Source: Nageia nagi (taxonomy: Eukaryota; Pinophyta). Taken from it: a stretch of 64,000 nt of DNA. The notes beneath the pieces were generated by a model. It was not told where the DNA came from and made no database searches. It saw only the letters and a program-made list of their open reading frames with translations. Where the stretch lies: the NCBI GenBank assembly GCA_050084985.1, contig JBITNC010000001.1, positions 162,192,001 through 162,256,000 on the forward strand, read 5' to 3'. Below are positions 1 to 11,810 of the stretch, one piece after another; position 1 is the first letter of the stretch, and the number at the start of each line of letters is the position of its first letter. The translations under genes and the position numbers were made by a program.

Positions 1-1200
1 AGAAATATTTATTTGCATTTGATTATGAATATGTTTACCTTATTTGATGGGTGTTGGTAATATTTATGCTATGTGTCTTGGCAGTTGAGGTTAGTATTTA
101 GTTATTTCATAATATATATCATGAACTTTTAGTTTCATACATTTATGCATAACTTGGCATCTCTAGAATTTTGTTATGATGAGTTTTGATTCTTTTGTCT
201 TGATGCATATTCTATGTTTGCATTTGCCATTTATGTTTTACATGAAACCTATAGTGAACATTTGCATAAAGTTGGCATTTGATAGATTGAAAATGTTTGT
301 ATTAGCTTTCCTATGTATATATAGCTAAATATGATTTCAAGGACCACCATCTTAGTTCGATTTGATTGGGAAGACCATCATTTTTTAGTGCTCTTTCTTA
401 TGTATATATAATCGAGTATGATTAAGAATATTTGATGGATAGAGTTGGAATCTAGTTGTTTGGAAATATTTATATTAGTTTTCCTATGTATATATAAGTT
501 GGGGATTTCAAGGGGCACCATTTTAGTTGGGTTTCATTAGTATGGTGTGCTTAGATTAGTATGATTGCCTTTTGGTTAGGTATGGCTACCTGTATGGCTG
601 TTTCAAGACTAGTAAATAGATGTTAATGGCTAGATACAAATTGCAGATGATGTCAAATGGCTGATGACATGATGGATGGTTCAATTAATTTCAGACCAGA
701 TGAATTTTTGCATTGTGTTATTGAAATTAAATAGAAAATTTTAAAGTTTTTTTTTTTTTTTGTATTAAATCATATCATATGTAATTGCAAATCCTTCGAT
801 GCTACATTTGATAAAATTGTATTTGTATCATTTACATTTTCAAACTATTTCATGGCCTTGTGTATAGTTGCATAAGAGTAATTAAAAAATGTTAGTACTT
901 GTAGTCAAAACCAAATAAAATGATGGTCCTTGAAATCATACCAACTTATATATACATAGGAAAACTAATATAAACATTTTGAAACAAGCAAATGCTACCT
1001 TGAATGTATCTAGAACTTTTTTATTGTTCTGCATTATTCATCCTCTTTTTTTTTTGATATAAAAATTATTATCTTTTTATTTCTGTGTAGTCTTGCACAT
1101 TAGCATGATTGTTTATCACAATCTCTTATTGCTACACTACAATATTGCTTCTAGGCCATTATCGCCCATTCTATTTTGCATAGAAAATGGCTACATTAAC
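1..1200. other. AT-rich region without a gene, upstream of RPA1-like remnant
   Basis: No reading frame in this stretch resembles a known protein. It contains T runs, AT-rich filler and three copies of a roughly 65-bp motif listed separately. It probably forms the 5' part of the Helitron or its flank, but I could not locate a Helitron 5' TC end. Confidence 0.5.
288..984. repeat. Dispersed 65-bp motif, two direct copies and one inverted
   Basis: Copies lie at about 288-352 and 460-527 (direct) and 913-984 (inverted). All share TTCCTATGTATATATA followed by GATTTCAAGG and an ACCAxCATTTTAG-like end. Copies two and three form an inverted repeat with about 385 bp between them, so the segment 460-984 could fold back on itself like a small foldback element. 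No target duplication was established. Confidence 0.6.
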
Positions 1201-3180
1201 CAAAGATAAAATTATTTTCATACTTACAGGCTCTTCTTACCTTGATGCTTGTTTGTAAATTACATCTATTGAACCTATTCAATAATGCTTCACCAAAAAT
1301 GTTGGATACCATGTGCAACTATCAAATGGAATGCACATGCATCTTGTCCTTCTTCATGATCAATACCATGAAACTATTCTAAAACAATAGTTGGTTAAAG
1401 GAGATGTTGTTCAATTATAAGAATATTCTATGAATATACTTGGTAGTTTCATGTATGTATACACTTATAAATTAGTTTCTACAATCTTATTTATGCACAA
1501 AAAATTGTTTCTCTATTCATGAGTTTTTTCCAATGCAAGGTTATTCTCATCACTTGTATGAAAATAGTTCGTTAAAATGTTGCAAATTTTAGGAACTCCA
1601 AAATATCTTCTAAATGTATCAAAATTTGTACCGTTATGTAGTTCTCAAAGTAGCTTTGAAGGCTCTTATTTCTATGAATATACTTGGTAGTTTCATGTAT
1701 GTATACACTTATAAATTAGTTTCTACAATCTTATTTATGCACAAAAAATTGTTTCTCTATTCATGAGTTTTTTCCAATGCAAGGTTATTCTCATCACCCG
1801 TATGAAAATAGTTGGTAAAATGTTGCAAATTTTAGGAACTCCAAAATATCTTCTAAATGTATCGAAATTTGTACCGTTAAGTAGTTCTGAAAGTAGCTTT
1901 GAAGGCTCTTGTGGATCCTCTCAATCTTTTTATCCTCTAACACAACAAAATTCATGTTCATGTTAGTATCAAAATATAAGACCTTATGAATGTATTTCCA
2001 TTAAAATATTAAATGCATTATCTATGAATTAGTTAATTGAAGGTAGAGTTTAATCAAAGAGTCCAATCAAAGTGTTTGAGAGAGATGGTCATACTAGAAA
2101 GCTTTTTGGGTTTGATATTTTAGATGAAGAAGGAAATGTTATTCATTTGATTTGTTTCAATGAAAATGTTGATAGGGTTTTTTACCTTATTGAGGATAAT
2201 AATATTTATATTATTTCTAATGGTAAAGTTACAGTGTCCAATTCAAAATTTACAACATCAACAAATTTCTATGAAATAATCCTAAATAAGGCTTCAACCA
2301 TTACTACTTCCATGTCTCAAGATTCTTCAATTCCAATACATTATTTTCATTTTAAAAGCATAGACCTAGTGATCCATACTAATGATAATATTGATGTAGA
2401 TGTCATTGGGTTATTCATATGTGCATCACCCATATCAACTATCCATAGAAATGATGGAATAGTAATAAGAAAGTGTACTGTTACAATCATAGATAAATCC
2501 TATGCAACAATTGAAGTGACACTTTAGGGGAATCATTATGATTTAGAAGGCAAAGCCATATGTGTATACCACTTGAGCTAGTTCCACAAATCATATTGTT
2601 GAAAGGTTCTCGAATAGTTGCATGGGATGAAAAATATTTAAACACTACTTATTCAACTTGTATTCACATAGACCCTAAAATACCAGAAGCTTTTGAATTA
2701 TGAGCATGGTATTATAGTAGAGGATCTAAACAAGTTATTCTTTCTCAACCACTCAATGACTATTCACCAATAAGATTTACATATCTAGTGATGATTCAAT
2801 CTATAGTTAGTAGAGATTTATTATACTAAACCAATGCATGTGTGATAGCTACTATAAAAAAACTATACCTAGCTAATGATTTCTATTACCTTGAATATCC
2901 TAGAGTGATTGAGAATAAAAAATGCAAAAAAAGTTGTCATCAATGACTTGAATGTTCTATGTTGTTTGAAATGCAATGCTAATTTTCTAGAGTGTGACTT
3001 CAATTATGTGCTCAAGATGGATTTACATGATGAAACAGGCACTTTACAAAGGTCATTGTATTTGATGGATAAGAAACTGCATTGTTAGACATTTTTGCTA
3101 AGGATTTTCTACTTGTAATGGTAAAGTCAGATGATGTTGAATAAATTGTGGCAAATATTGTTGGTTGTTTATTTTAGTTT
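1200..3180 (+). pseudogene. RPA1/RPA70-like replication protein pseudogene of Helitron
   Basis: RPA70 is the large subunit of the single-strand DNA-binding complex; Helitron copies are thought to coat the displaced strand. Pieces of the family appear in the right order: an RPA1N-like stretch (about 1,255-1,445, including YHVQLSNGMHMHLVLLHDQ), a duplicated linker, and DBD-A (about 2,045-2,330, with KLFGFDILDEEGN and CFNENVDRVFYLIED). DBD-B follows (about 2,340-2,850, with HYFHFKSIDLV, DVIGLF, and after a frameshift IHIDPKIPEAFEL). DBD-C comes last (about 2,880-3,170, with CCLKCNANFLECDFNYVLK, a remnant of its zinc ribbon). The longest clean frame is 2,072-2,527. Its stop (TAG at 2,525-2,527) sits where the family has Trp in VTLWG. 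Only fragments of the N-terminal exon survive, so introns cannot be placed. Confidence 0.85.
1427..1914 (+). repeat. Tandem duplication, about 244 bp x 2, in RPA1-like pseudogene
   Basis: 1,427-1,670 and 1,671-1,913 are nearly identical. Both start TCTATGAATATACTTGG and run to GAAGGCTCTT, with one single-base deletion and a few substitutions between them. The unit covers the linker region after the RPA1N-like domain. High similarity inside a badly decayed gene implies the duplication is much younger than the gene's loss of function. Confidence 0.9.
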
Positions 3181-3249
3181 CAATTTTCAATGAAAGTATA
3201 AGAATACCATGGAAAATAAGTTCAAAACTTTGTTACAATAACTATTAAG

Positions 3250-3930
3250 ACAAAGGTCATACTAAGAAGTAAAAATTGCTTTATCTTACATTAATTTTAA
3301 GACCTGAACAATATGTTATTGCTCAAATTTTGTTTCTATTATTTCGATTTTATTTATAATATGTATGTTAGGAAAGTTTCCACATATCAAGGATGGTTGC
3401 AAATTTTGTTAAAAAAATGATGCTATTTAATATCATGAAATGCAATAGATATATACATGGCTAAAAAGTACAAGCTTCTTTCTATTACATTTAATTATGA
3501 AATATGGAAAATATGTTATTGCTCATATTTTATTGATGTTTTACCATGGTAATAAATACAACTTTATTTCTCTTACATTAATCATGAAATCTATAGATTA
3601 TGTAATTACTCATATTTTATTGCTGATTGACCATGCTGACAACTAGAAAAGGCTTTGTGTTACATAAGTTACGAAACTTGGATAATATGTTGTTGCTAAA
3701 ATTTTATTGGTTTTGTTCTACTCTTTTTTTTTTTTTTTTATGTGTGTATTAGAAGAGGTACCCAAACATCAATAGTAGCCCTAGATTTTGTTAAATTTAT
3801 TGTTGATTAACCATCCTAACAACTAGAAAAGGCTTTGTGTTACATTAGTTATATCAACAATGGCCCTATATTTTGTTAAAAAAATATGTTGTTTAGTATC
3901 ATGAGATGCATTAGAAATATATATGCCTTC
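3250..3930 (+). repeat. Diverged tandem repeats between the two Helitron genes
   Basis: A motif reading GGCTTTGTGTTACATTAGTT followed by AATATGTTATTGCTCAxATTTTATTG recurs at about 3,265, 3,467, 3,547, 3,641 and (in part) 3,812. A second motif, TTTTGTTAAAAAAATxATG plus TTTAxTATCATGAxATGCA, occurs at about 3,405 and 3,873. No gene is seen in 3,190-4,050. Confidence 0.6.
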
Positions 3931-4329
3931 CTTTTAGATATCTTATGTATATATAGGGTATAGTTGTGTTTATTTTGCATATGTAATATGTTGTTATAAA
4001 AATATTTGTTATACATTATAAATATTTTTAAAAGTTGTTCTACATTTATATTTCATTGAGACCCAAAGGATGGAGCTGTAAAGCCTAAGAAAAAGATCTA
4101 GATGACTCCATCAAAAACATTTGAAATGAGTACATTATATAATAGGAACAATGGTGCTATTAATGCAAGGAGATGAAAATAATGTCATATTCTTGTTGAT
4201 GCCATCCATTCTACTATCCTTCAATGTTTGAGGAATCCACCATCATTGCAAAGTCATTTTTTTCAAATTCCTTCCTATACATAAATTCTTTATTTTTCTT
4301 AACTAAACTATTATAGTTCTAGGGATAGG

Positions 4330-7300
4330 TTTCAATTGAAGTTGGATAACCTTAAAAATATGGAAACATGTGCTGTATGTATGGATAGATATCTAGAAAT
4401 TAGAATAAAATTACATAATGGTCTTATTTCTTATCAAATATGTAGATCTGAGAAATAAGGTCATTGTTTTTCTAGTTGGAAAAACATGGATCTAGGGGAA
4501 CAACCATAATACTTAAAAATATTAAGTCAAATAGAGGAAATGATTATAACAAAATTTAGTCCTATCCTTCATGTTTGTTACATAAGGGGTGGACAATTAA
4601 AATACAATAGACACACCATTTGATTTCCATAAGATATTTTTACATTTGCTACTCATTTTCCAAGATATGTAGGTGACTTAGATATCCTAATAGCAAACAA
4701 TATAAGTTTACAAGGCCAATAATACAACTTCCATGTTTAGTCATATACTTATAACATTGAAATTTAAAATATAAAATGATATATTTTATAGTGATATGTA
4801 AATTGAAGAGAGTACCTTGGCAAGTTTACCAAAAACACCTTTAGAGACATATCTCACCTTCTAAATACTACAACTTCACATAATGATTCTATTCACTTAG
4901 ATTATGCAAATGATAATGTTGCAGAGGATGAGGTGCAACATGGAAACATCTATTATACCAACTCTTTTATTGTTAATATTCCTCCAGTACCTACAAAGTT
5001 CCAACAAATATGAACATTATTAGGTATACATAAAAAATAATAAAACCCTATTGTTAAATGACTAACAACTTCTTTCACATTTGTGAATGAGTTCAACACT
5101 CTATGGTTGTTTGATATGATACTTGTGAATAAGTTACATGAGTATGCATTGCACCTTATGAGATACCATGATAATAGATTAAAAAAAAACCTAAGATTTT
5201 GGTCTATGATATTAAACATGATCATGTGATATCATAGCCAATCAACTGCATTAGTGTTTGTACATAAGAACATTGGCAATTTTATGTTTGTAACAATTGC
5301 ATAAATTCAGAATAGATTGAAAAATATGCCCAATGATGAAATTGCATATCATGTTATGCAGTTTGCTGTAACCATCCATGGCACATGGCCATTTTGGAAC
5401 CAATGCAAAGTAGATCTCTTAGATATGGTAATTTAAATAGGAAACCCTATAATTATTTTCATTCTAAGTGCAACAGATACTAAATGGCTAGAATTATATG
5501 CTATGATGCCATAAATGAAACCTTCAAATCCACTAGCTATTGTAAAATAGAGAGTACATAATATAGTTGAAAACTCACACTTAACTACATTATTTATGCA
5601 TTACATATTCAGTTTCTTCAATGAAGAAGTTTTAAAAAAACTCCTTCACACTAAGGACTATTGGTACAATCATAACATTATTTATTATATTATATTTTAT
5701 TATAAGTAAAACTAAGTTACGCATGCATATTTATTATTCTTAGATGTCAAACACATATTTATCTTTGTTCTTAGGTATGAATGGCAACACAAAGGATCTC
5801 CTCATGTTCATGGTTTCATTTGTTTGCAAGATGCACATGATTTTGCCAAAATAGATTGGGCCAATGTTTAAGAATTGTAAAATGTAACTAAATATATTGA
5901 CAAATATTTATGCTTTGTATCCACAATATTTTTCTATATAAGGTCAACCAATTTATCAATCAAGATTAGATAATCCTTTCCTCTTAGATATAGAACTTAT
6001 AAGATCAACTAACCCATATGATGACTATAAATAACTTGTCAACTATGTTCAACATCATACCAAATGCGCAGTCTTAATATGTTTACTTAAAAAGATATAG
6101 TTCTAAAGTGTTGCTACAATGCACTGTGGAAACTACAAGACAGATCTGAAATTGAAATCAATGATAAAGGATAACCAAAATACACACTACCCATAATAAT
6201 AAATGAATAAATGATCATAAATTGACTACTATTCCTTTATGAAGAGAAAATATAGATTTACAATATGTTCTATATAAACATCTAGTCTTGAAGTACATTG
6301 AAAAGTTTGTAGCAAAGGGTGAAAATAAATTGGAAACCTATCGAGAAATATTATCTTGTATTACAACTACAATTGATCCAAAAGGTCCAAACCAAAATGC
6401 CTTTAGAAAGATGCTTATTAAGAATGTTGTGGATCATGACATCTTTGCTTAGGAAGCTTATCATATTATTCTTAAATTACCACTTTCATTTTCTAACTAA
6501 TAATTTGTTTGTTTAAATGTAATCCAACAACATTTGTAGCATGTTTTGTTACCAAATAGTTGTACAAATATTCTAACAAGTCTTATTGATGCTTATATGT
6601 GATGCCCAACATATTTAGAAAATATGTCACTTATTGAAATTACTAGTGGCTAAACATTTCACTCATCTCGAATGGTAAGTCAATGGAAATAAAGGGAAAG
6701 ACATGCTATTGTTAGAGTCATGCTAAAATTTACAAGTATTCTTACAAGATATGATAAACAATTTTTAAACTTTTGCTAGAATAAACTAACATTGTATTTA
6801 CCATTTCACAACATACAAAATAATTTTGCTACGTTGTCAAAAGGCATTATACAACAATGGGAGCACCTTTTGCATCATTACAAACTATGGCATATAGATC
6901 ATGAACCAATAGAAGCATTTGAAGAGTCTAAAGGTGTTACAGAAAATATTAATGAAATACCTTTGCAACTATATTAATGAAATACATTGGATATACTTGG
7001 TAAGGTGATATTGACCTTAATTATCAATACATAGACAATCAATTTATTTAAAAATAAAAAAATGATACCTATGAATTTTATAGAGTCAAAATGCAATACA
7101 TTTCAACCACAAAATATAGCAACTATAAATGCATTTTCTTCACTACCTATTGAATAGGAAAAGACATCCCACATAGTTATCTCACATCTAAATTCAAATT
7201 CTATGCAACCATATCTAAAAATGATTGTCCAAAGGACAATAAGTACTAAAAATTTGTACTTGATTGTAAGAATTAGGTTTGCACCTAACATCATACCTCT

Positions 7301-7618
7301 AATTGGTGAGTCTCCCTTGCTATTACTACACCAATCGATGTTGCAACATTTAACATTAAAGGTTCAACAATACACTCTACACTATGAATACCTATTAAAG
7401 AGATGATTCCATTGGAAGGAAAAAATCTTGTAATTTTCCAACATAGAATGCCAAACATCAAATATATCATTTTTGATGAGCTAAGTTTCAAATAGGACCA
7501 AAATTACTAGAAAATGTTAAAAAAGGCTTCATGAGGTATTTTCCTTGGATCTTAAAGCTCCATTTGGAGGATGTTCAATAATTCTTTTCGATGATTTGGC
7601 CCAACTACCTGTTGGACT
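4330..7618 (+). pseudogene. Helitron Rep/helicase pseudogene, 5' part (Rep domain and start of helicase)
   Basis: The Helitron transposase combines an HUH nickase with a Pif1-type helicase. Visible blocks, in order: an N-terminal region (about 4,480-4,720, SWKNMDLGEQP, QIEEMIITKFSPILHV, THFPRYVGDLDI); the Helitron_like_N region (about 4,900-5,900, with IIIFILSATDTKWLEL); and the HUH motif in RYEWQHKGSPHVHGF (His codons at 5,803 and 5,809), followed by NVTKYIDKY with candidate catalytic Tyr residues. Helicase blocks follow: EAYHIILKLPLSFSN (about 6,450), a broken Walker A near 7,230, VATFNIKGSTIHSTL (about 7,340), Walker B as YIIFDELSF (about 7,460) and GGCSIILFDDLAQLP (about 7,565-7,610). GT and AG boundaries near 5,703 and 5,774 suggest an intron. 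Many stops and shifts make it non-functional. Confidence 0.85.
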
Positions 7619-8420
7619 TCGAGTGACACTGAGAGGGGGGGGGGGTGAATCAGTGTATATAAAAATAATCAATTTAACCTTCTTAAATAAAGACATATTA
7701 AAAGCCAGAGAAAATTGAGCAAGCACAACAGTACATCACACAACACCAGATGTAACGAGGTTCACCAGATTGGCTACATCCCTGAAAATGACTGCTTGGA
7801 CACCAATCCAAATCCAGCCATTAAAGAAAGCTTATAGATTCACATCACCAACTGTGAAGGGTAGCACCAACTACCACTTTGCAAATAGCAGCACCTACTG
7901 CTTGGAGCACCAACTCCAGCTCTCAAGCACCCACTTGAGACAACATTCAAAAAGGAGGAAAGAATACAGTTCTAGAAGACCCTCAATGGTCTAGTTCTAA
8001 AGTTCACTATTTTATCTCTGCACATAGCTCCAAAGTAACACACTTAAACAATCACACTCCTATCTGCATATTCGTTTGCTCACTTCATGTTCTCTTGATA
8101 CTCCCCTCTTCCACACTATCACACACCTTTTCCACACTTCGCTTCACACACTGCTCTACACACCATTTTTCACACTTCACATACTTTCCTGAAATTGTTA
8201 CACATCAAGAAAGCCCCTCACGAAACTGTTCCTGTCATGACACATTACCAAAAACAAACTAAAAAGGAATCTTTATTTGTAACTACTCCTACACTAAAGA
8301 GAGTTCACTATCTGAGTCTGCAACTGCTGTAACTAACGAACGCTCCTATTGCTCAAATAGAGTTGTTTAGACAAGTATACCTTTTTCTCCACTAATTTTA
8401 GAGATTTGATAGTATCTGAT

Positions 8421-8603
8421 TATTTTTGATAATTCTAGACTCTTTTCTTCTTCATAATGGTATTTCTAATAATTCCAGACTCTTTTCTTCTTCATAATGG
8501 TATTTTTGATAATCCTAAACTCTTTTCTTCTTCATAATGGTATTTCTGATAATCTTAAACTCTTTTCTTCTTCATAATGGTATTTCTAATAATCCCAGAC
8601 TCT
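8421..8603 (+). repeat. 40-bp minisatellite, 4.6 copies
   Basis: Units start at 8,421, 8,461, 8,501, 8,541 and 8,581 (partial). Each reads TATTTCTGATAATxCxAxAC then TCTTTTCTTCTTCATAATGG with a few substitutions. The period is exactly 40 bp, with no length variation. Confidence 0.95.
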
Positions 8604-8633
8604 GTCTCACTTACCAGATGTTTATTGTATACA

Positions 8634-8850
8634 CCATGATGTCATCATCTTCGGACTCCAGAAGTAGAGTAAAATGCTTCCCGCATGATGTCATCATCTT
8701 TGGACTCCAGAAGAGAGTTCCAAGGTATCTTCATGGCCTTCTGAACTTTTCAACACTAACATCGTGATGTCATCATATCTGGACTCCGATCTTTACCAAA
8801 ATGCGACTATCTTATCCTCTGTGATGTCATCCTTTTAATCCAGAACATTT
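8634..8850 (+). repeat. Irregular repeats of GTGATGTCATCATCTxTGGACTCC
   Basis: The core ATGATGTCATCATCT followed by a GGACTCCAGAA-type end occurs at about 8,637, 8,686 and 8,764, with a shorter version at about 8,820 and related fragments near 8,960 and 9,018. Spacing is uneven (about 50-80 bp). TGATGTCATCA is itself a palindrome. Confidence 0.7.
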
Positions 8851-9085
8851 TACTTCTGGAACATTTACTTTATGGACTCTGGATTTTCAATCTCTCTTTG
8901 CTGATCTCATCTCTGCATTTTAGAATGCTTTACTCACTGGCTATTTGATCACTCTTTGCTGACCTCATCGCTTCTGGGATCTGGGCTCATTCAATAATGT
9001 GAATGTTGTTCTCCCCGTGACATCATCTCTTGCTTCCAAAATGTTTTACTCACTGGCTCCAGCTCTTTTAGTCGCCCCTTGCTGA

Positions 9086-9330
9086 CCTCATCGATTCCAG
9101 AACCTAGGCTTTTCCACAACTCTCGCCTTCTTTGGAACCCAAACTTTTCACAACTCTCACCTTCTTCGGAACCTGGATTTTTCCACAACTCTCACCTTCT
9201 CCAGAACCCAGACTTTTCAACAACTCTCACCTTCTCTGGAACCCGGATTTTTCCACAACTCTCACCTTCTTCGGATCCCGGATTTTTCAACAGCTCTCAC
9301 CTTCTCCAGAACCTGGATTTTTCCACAACT
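9086..9330 (+). repeat. 35-bp minisatellite, about 7 copies
   Basis: Units start at about 9,086 (partial), 9,120, 9,154, 9,189, 9,224, 9,259 and 9,294. The consensus is CTCTCACCTTCTxCGGAACC followed by CGGATTTTTCCACAA. All are 35 bp except the 9,120 unit, which is 34. Because 35 is not a multiple of three, open frames here step through three peptide versions of the repeat. I do not count them as genes. Confidence 0.95.
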
Positions 9331-9587
9331 GAGCTTTATCATTTCATTCCGGAACGTCATCCTGGGGATCTTAAAATGAACTCATACTACTGCGCGAAGA
9401 CACAGCCAAAACCAAATGGATACGAAGACACAGCCAAAACCATGTGTTGACAACAATGACAATCACCCATGCTCAACACTACCACATATCAAGGAAATTC
9501 CTATGCATGCCTCATATTCTTACAATGGAGTTTTATCATCAAGTTTCACAATAATAGTTACCTTGAATAAATGTTCTTATTGAGAGT

Positions 9588-9589
9588 AG

Positions 9590-9627
<38 letters not shown>

Positions 9628-9629
9628 CT
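9588..9629. repeat. TA dinucleotide run inside a perfect palindrome
   Basis: AGTGAA at 9,588 and TTCACT at 9,624 flank an uninterrupted alternating AT tract, giving a 42-bp perfect inverted repeat. Such sequences can extrude as cruciforms and often vary in length. Confidence 0.9.
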
Positions 9630-9689
9630 CACTTCTTTTAAATCTATGAAATGTAGAGTCTAAAAATCAAGATTGGTAGGCTCTCATAT

Positions 9690-10290
9690 CACAAAAAATA
9701 TTGTTGTTACATGCTAAAGAGCAAGCATAATCTCAAACTTCAATGCATATTTTTGCAATAAATGATAAAATTTTGCTATATAATAAGGATATGTTACCAT
9801 CATTAGGATGACTTATTGCATTGTGCAAAGCATAACATGTACAAGGATCATTATATATAGATGCATATGAGGATCAAATTCAATCAAGCCTCCTTATTTA
9901 TATTGAACAGGAAGGTATGTTGTGCTCAAATCTGTGGATGGAAACAAGATTTATAAATGATGCCCTTGGAAGAGTCATTACAAATTATTTACAAGGACAA
10001 TCCTAGACCACCTTAGCTTCCATTATTTATTGGCATATAATTTGAAATCTATATAAGGTTAGCATGGGATGAAAAAAATCCAAAGTATGTATCAATACCT
10101 CCTATAAATTATGACCAACATCATCAAATCCAATTGAAAAATGGTATAGGATACAATAATACAAAAATCTCAAGGCCTTACACTTGAAAGAGTAATAATT
10201 GATAATAGCAATATTGATCATCCATGAATCACTTTTACAAATATTTCAAGAGTATGAGAGTTATCATAATTATGTACATATCTTTATTTT
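9690..10290 (+). pseudogene. Helitron Rep/helicase pseudogene, 3' part
   Basis: This is the C-terminal helicase region, resuming after the insert. Recognisable blocks are EGMLCSNLWMETRFINDALG (about 9,915-9,975), the loop before the last helicase motifs (AWDEKNPKYV, PPINYDQHHQIQLKNG at about 10,065-10,145) and SQGLTLERVIIDNSNID (about 10,165-10,215), followed by ITFTNISRV. The SQGLTL block matches the final conserved motif of Pif1-like Helitron helicases. The reading frame changes several times and contains stops. Together with the 5' part it places the insertion near the end of helicase motif II/III. Confidence 0.8.
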
Positions 10291-11810
10291 ACATATCAAA
10301 TATATGAATGAATGCAAAAAAGCATCTATGTAGATATAAGAAAAAAAAAGGAAAAATATTTAGCATTATTAACAAAATATACAAACCTCACTTTGGGAGC
10401 ATGTTTATAACCAAGTTAGGTAAGTTATTGAATTAAATGCACAAGTTCATTTCCAAATATTTCTAGAAAATTATTGGTCTTCATAGTATATTGACTAGAT
10501 TTTAGTGTTAGCTGCACACACTTGCACATATGCTCATCTCACATACAACTTAATTTATCGAAAGATATATCATCTTCTACATTGATCAATTACAATTTAT
10601 TTTACCTTCATAATTATGCAATGTTTTTTAAACATAAAACACTTAAAATATCCAATAAATATAAATATAAATATAAATACAAATTATTTTATGTTACATT
10701 ATACCATGTTTATTTTATTATATTTATTATTATATTCTACTTCAGACATTCACATACATATTTTTTGGTTGCAAGTGGAATTCCTAGGAATATAAAATGT
10801 TTGCAACATATATTTGTTGCATTGATCACATGTTGGAAAAATAACAAAAAAAAGTAATATAATTTTAATTACCATTTTCATATATTGCAATACAAACAAC
10901 TAAAGAAAAATAATATTATTTTAGTTATCATATTCATACATTGCATATTCCATACATTTATTTTCAAATCATATCAAACATTATACAATTGTACATAATA
11001 TTATGCTATGCATTTATATTTTATAAATACAAATAAAATCACTAACTACAATCCACAAAGCCATCAATATACCATACAACTAATAATTGGAAACAAAGAG
11101 CTAAGCTTATTATTTTGACCACATCAACAACCCAAATGAGTTTGATCGTTGGTTTGATTTATATTTTTTCCATTTAAATAATACAATCAAGAACATTCAC
11201 TATGTAATATCAATCACTTCCATGCATCCAATAGCCACTACCCTATACTGCTCTTCTTAATGCAAGCATAAAGTGTTTGATTATGAATAATATTTTATAG
11301 TCAAGTTTCACAATGGAAGTTGTACTTACCTGGAAAGCAATAACTAGATTGTATGAAATTCATGGCTACAAGAACATTGTAGAACATAAAATGCTTTTGT
11401 AAATGCTTATATTAGCTTACTTGTATGTGTATAATTATGTCAATCATGATTATTTACTTTCCATATGAAATATTGAATCACTGCATTTGATGAAACTCTA
11501 CTTGTATTATGGATTTCATTAAAAGGATAATTATGTTTATGCAGATTTTCAATATATATTTTTTAAATGATGTCTAATTATCTACAAATGTTTATAATCT
11601 TTTTTGCATTATAGGGTCAATTATTGCATCTCATCAAGCTATCTTTGCATTATGCATCTAGGTAAATAATTTTTAAGCTCCTTTTGTCCCTTGTCTAGGT
11701 GTTTGTGTGTATATTATTTAGTTTGATGCAACATTTCTTGGTTTACAATTATTTTTTATATTTTGATAAGCAAAATGAACTTCCTTCTTATTTAGGAAAA
11801 TTTATAGCAC
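10290..11810. other. AT-rich DNA without a recognisable gene
   Basis: This follows the helicase end and probably holds the Helitron 3' region, but no hairpin plus CTRR end could be picked out with confidence. The open frame at 10,522-10,857 is rich in Tyr, Lys, Phe and Ile because of AT bias and resembles no family. Confidence 0.5.

Larger units (their letters stand above)
7619..9500. mobile_element. Insert in the Helitron helicase, less AT-rich, unclassified
   Basis: Helicase homology stops just before 7,620 and resumes by about 9,700. The intervening DNA is visibly richer in G+C, begins near an 11-base G run (7,635-7,645) in CTGAGAG-G11-TGAATCAG, and holds three minisatellites. The flanks of the G run, CACTGA and TCAGTG, are inverted repeats of each other. 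I find no transposase, LTR or target duplication, so the right limit (somewhere in 9,450-9,690) is approximate. It could be a non-autonomous transposon or a retroposed fragment. The frames through 7,770-7,994 and 8,537-9,450 are not convincing genes. Confidence 0.55.
1200..10290 (+). mobile_element. Degenerate Helitron (RPA1-like + Rep/helicase), ends not found
   Basis: Two collinear plus-strand gene remnants mark this as an autonomous-type plant Helitron: an RPA70-like single-strand DNA-binding protein followed by a Rep/helicase. That gene pair is a known feature of plant Helitrons, which transpose by rolling-circle replication. All frames carry stops and frameshifts, so the element is dead. 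I could not identify the expected 5' TC or the 3' hairpin plus CTRR, so the limits given are those of the recognisable genes. A foreign insert at about 7.62-9.5 kb splits the helicase and must be younger. Confidence 0.75.

Noticed and set aside
8421-9330. CRISPR-like regular repeats
   Set aside because: Units are contiguous tandem copies without unique spacers, in a plant transposon context.
9079-9450. 123-codon open frame (HNSHLLQNPDFS-type repeats)
   Set aside because: It is a translation of the 35-bp minisatellite, which shifts frame each unit and gives similar peptides in all three frames.
10522-10857. 111-codon open frame rich in Tyr, Lys, Phe
   Set aside because: Produced by AAATATAAATATAAAT repeats and AT bias; no family resemblance.
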